Assembly (NCBI RefSeq): GCF_001439685.1
Contig: NZ_JYLH01000005.1
Location: forward strand, 310,001 to 374,000
DNA from: Pseudomonas libanensis
GTDB lineage: Bacteria; Pseudomonadota; Gammaproteobacteria; Pseudomonadales; Pseudomonadaceae
Length of the DNA: 64,000 nt
Direction: 5' to 3'
Made by a program: the position numbers and the translations under genes
Notes under the pieces: model-generated
Seen by the model: the letters and a program-made list of their open reading frames with translations, nothing else
Database searches by the model: none
Told to the model about the DNA's origin: nothing
Shown here: positions 62,338 to 64,000 of the stretch, in pieces
Position numbering within the stretch: the stretch's first letter is position 1
Layout of the letters: every line of letters starts with the position of its first letter

Positions 62338-64000
62338 ATGGATCAATCGACTATGGGCGCTTTGTGGCAAACCGATCCGAACAAGGCTGAAGTCGATCCC
62401 GACGGCCCATCACCCGCGCCTTTGCCGAAAAAACCCACCCCAAGCCGCCCCTGGCGCCGGTTGTTCTGGCTGATTGGGTTAATGGCACTGCTTGCCCTGG
62501 GTTATGCAGCCATGCGCGAGGCGCAGACCGCCCATTGGCAGTCGCGCCTGCTCAGCCAGTGGGCGTCCCGTCTGACCTACACCGTGGCCCCCGGCGCCAG
62601 CGACGCGATTGTGTATCCCGGCGCCGGCCCGTTTGACCGGCGCCTGGGCTACAGCGCTCTCGGCGAGTGGCTGCCACGCCTGCTCAAGCGAAACTATGTG
62701 GTGCAATCCCAGGCACGGTTCTCCGAAGCGCTGATGGACTACAGCCGTCACGGCCTTTTTATTCCCTATGCGGAGAAAATACAGGCTGGGCTGTCCATCA
62801 CCGATTGCCGCGCCGCACCGCTGTATCAGTTCAACTACCCTACCCAGCTGTATAAACGTTTCAGCGACATTCCAGGGCTGATGGTCCACAGCCTGCTGTT
62901 CATCGAAAACCGCGAGCTGCTCGACCCCGACCCACCCCAGGCCAACCCGGCTGTGGACTGGCCGCGCTTTGCCAAGGCCGCATGGTCGCAGGTTGCGCGC
63001 CAGTTGCATCTACCGGGGCAAACGGCAGGCGGCAGTACCCTGGCGACACAGCTGGAGAAGTACCGTCACTCGCCGGACGGCCTGACCCTGTCGGGCAGCG
63101 AGAAGCTGCGCCAGATGCTGTCCGCCAGCGTACGCGCCTACCAGCAAGGCCCCAACACCCTCGCCGCGCGGCAAAACGTGGTACGCGACTACCTCAACAG
63201 CGTGCCCTTGTCGGCCGTGCCCGGCCACGGCGAAGTGCATGGCATGGCCGAGGGGCTGCGCGTGTGGTACGGCGCCGACTTCACCCAGGTCAACCAGGCG
63301 CTGGCCGATCCCACGCAGACGCCGGCCAGCCTGGCGGCGCGCGGCCTGGCATTGCGCCAGGTACTGTCACTGATGATCGCCCAACGGCGCCCCTCCCATT
63401 ACTTGACCAACGGTCGCGATGAACTGGCGCAACTCACCGACAGCCACCTGCGGCTGCTGTCCCGGAACGCCGTTATCGACGCCGCGCTGCTCAAGGCCGC
63501 CCTGGCCGCCCATGTCACCTACCGCGACTGGCTGCAACAACCGACACTGCAACCGAACGACACCAACAAGGGCATCAGCGTCGCCCGCAGCCGCCTCGCA
63601 GCCCTGCTCAACCGGCCGCTGTACGACCTCGACCGCCTGGACCTTGCCGCCACCAGCACCCTGCAGGCCGAGCTGCAAAGCCAAGTCACCGGCTATCTCA
63701 AGCAATTGGCCGACCCCGCTTTCGCCGGTAAAACCGGCCTGCTCGGCGAACGCCTGTTGACCCCGGCCAGCACGCCTCAGGTGCGCTACAGCTTCACCCT
63801 GTTCGAACGGACTGCGGACGGCTCGCGCGTACGCGTGCAAACCGACAACACCGACCAACCTTTCGACATCAATGAAGGCAGCAAGCTGGAACTGGGCTCC
63901 ACCGCCAAGCTGCGGGTGCTCACTACCTACCTGCAAATCATCAGCGAACTGCATGATCGCTACGCCGCGCAAGCGCCCGCCACGTTGAAAAAAGCTGACA
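62338..64000 (+). CDS. GT51 peptidoglycan transglycosylase-domain protein, N-terminal part (runs off window)
   Basis: The frame is open from ATG 62338 to the window end (554 codons visible). One transmembrane helix (residues about 42-62, RRLFWLIGLMALLALGYAAM) is followed by a GT51 transglycosylase-type domain: SLLFIENRELLD (catalytic Glu region), GGSTLATQLEKYRHS and a later SVPLSAVPGHGEVHGMAEGLRVWYG. Class A-type penicillin-binding proteins use this fold to polymerise lipid II. After residue 400 a different domain begins. The gene starts as type II membrane topology. The C-terminal function lies outside the window. Confidence 0.85.
   Translation, partial: MDQSTMGALWQTDPNKAEVDPDGPSPAPLPKKPTPSRPWRRLFWLIGLMALLALGYAAMREAQTAHWQSRLLSQWASRLTYTVAPGASDAIVYPGAGPFDRRLGYSALGEWLPRLLKRNYVVQSQARFSEALMDYSRHGLFIPYAEKIQAGLSITDCRAAPLYQFNYPTQLYKRFSDIPGLMVHSLLFIENRELLDPDPPQANPAVDWPRFAKAAWSQVARQLHLPGQTAGGSTLATQLEKYRHSPDGLTLSGSEKLRQMLSASVRAYQQGPNTLAARQNVVRDYLNSVPLSAVPGHGEVHGMAEGLRVWYGADFTQVNQALADPTQTPASLAARGLALRQVLSLMIAQRRPSHYLTNGRDELAQLTDSHLRLLSRNAVIDAALLKAALAAHVTYRDWLQQPTLQPNDTNKGISVARSRLAALLNRPLYDLDRLDLAATSTLQAELQSQVTGYLKQLADPAFAGKTGLLGERLLTPASTPQVRYSFTLFERTADGSRVRVQTDNTDQPFDINEGSKLELGSTAKLRVLTTYLQIISELHDRYAAQAPATLKKAD

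Overview
This window is a chromosomal segment from a Pseudomonas, most likely of the P. fluorescens group. The evidence is the glpK-glpR-glpD order, an Aat/Glt acidic amino-acid transporter followed by an AauS/AauR-type two-component system and GlpM, a MetR regulator, high-GC codon use, and many REP/REPIN palindromes of the GTGGGAGGGGGCTTGCCCCC and GTGGGAGCTGGCTTGCCTGCGATGG types between genes. There are no rRNA, tRNA or CRISPR loci, and no transposase gene.

Region 1 (1-10.7 kb, +): the end of glpK, then glpR and glpD (glycerol 3-phosphate metabolism); the ABC transporter gltI-gltJ-gltK-gltL behind a clear sigma-54 promoter with upstream TTCGG-N4-CCGAA sites; and the sensor/regulator pair likely to control it, with glpM translationally linked. 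Region 2 (10.7-18.3 kb, -): an operon of a HAD-IB phosphatase, a class III aminotransferase, an alpha/beta esterase, a FemAB-like acyltransferase and an NtrB/NtrC-type pair. It has its own sigma-54 promoter and a striking GCTACAA/TTGTAGC palindrome array, and lies divergent to a MipA/OmpV outer-membrane protein. Region 3 (19.2-23 kb, -): an arginase-fold protein with two SMR-type transporter subunits, a DsbA/FrnE thiol oxidoreductase and an exported hydrolase.

Region 4 (23-58 kb) is the accessory part. It holds four very large proteins (1371-1857 aa) that look like multidomain toxins or effectors. Three share a recurring LY(T/x)P-centred module, all four have a hydrophobic segment in the second half, and each ends in a different C-terminal domain. 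One ends in a Cys-His-Asp papain-like (PMT/SseI-type deamidase-like) domain, one in an HEITH + TxDxxY Asp-zincin (M35-like) metalloprotease, and two in domains I cannot identify. Interspersed are metR, a GNAT and a Nudix gene, a signalling cluster (degenerate HD-GYP regulator, REC-GGDEF-EAL protein, di-haem peroxidase, histidine kinase, REC-histidine kinase), a Zur-boxed rpmE2, an FMN glutamate-synthase-like gene with an ABM and a cupin gene, and an OpgC-like membrane protein. Two copies of a short transposase-less element (375 and 403 bp) with about 20-bp terminal inverted repeats and 10-bp target duplications lie at 29.8 and 43.5 kb; one is inserted in a REPIN.

Region 5 (58-64 kb): a divergent M3 oligopeptidase paralogue, an APC-family amino-acid permease, and the start of a GT51 transglycosylase gene that runs off the window.
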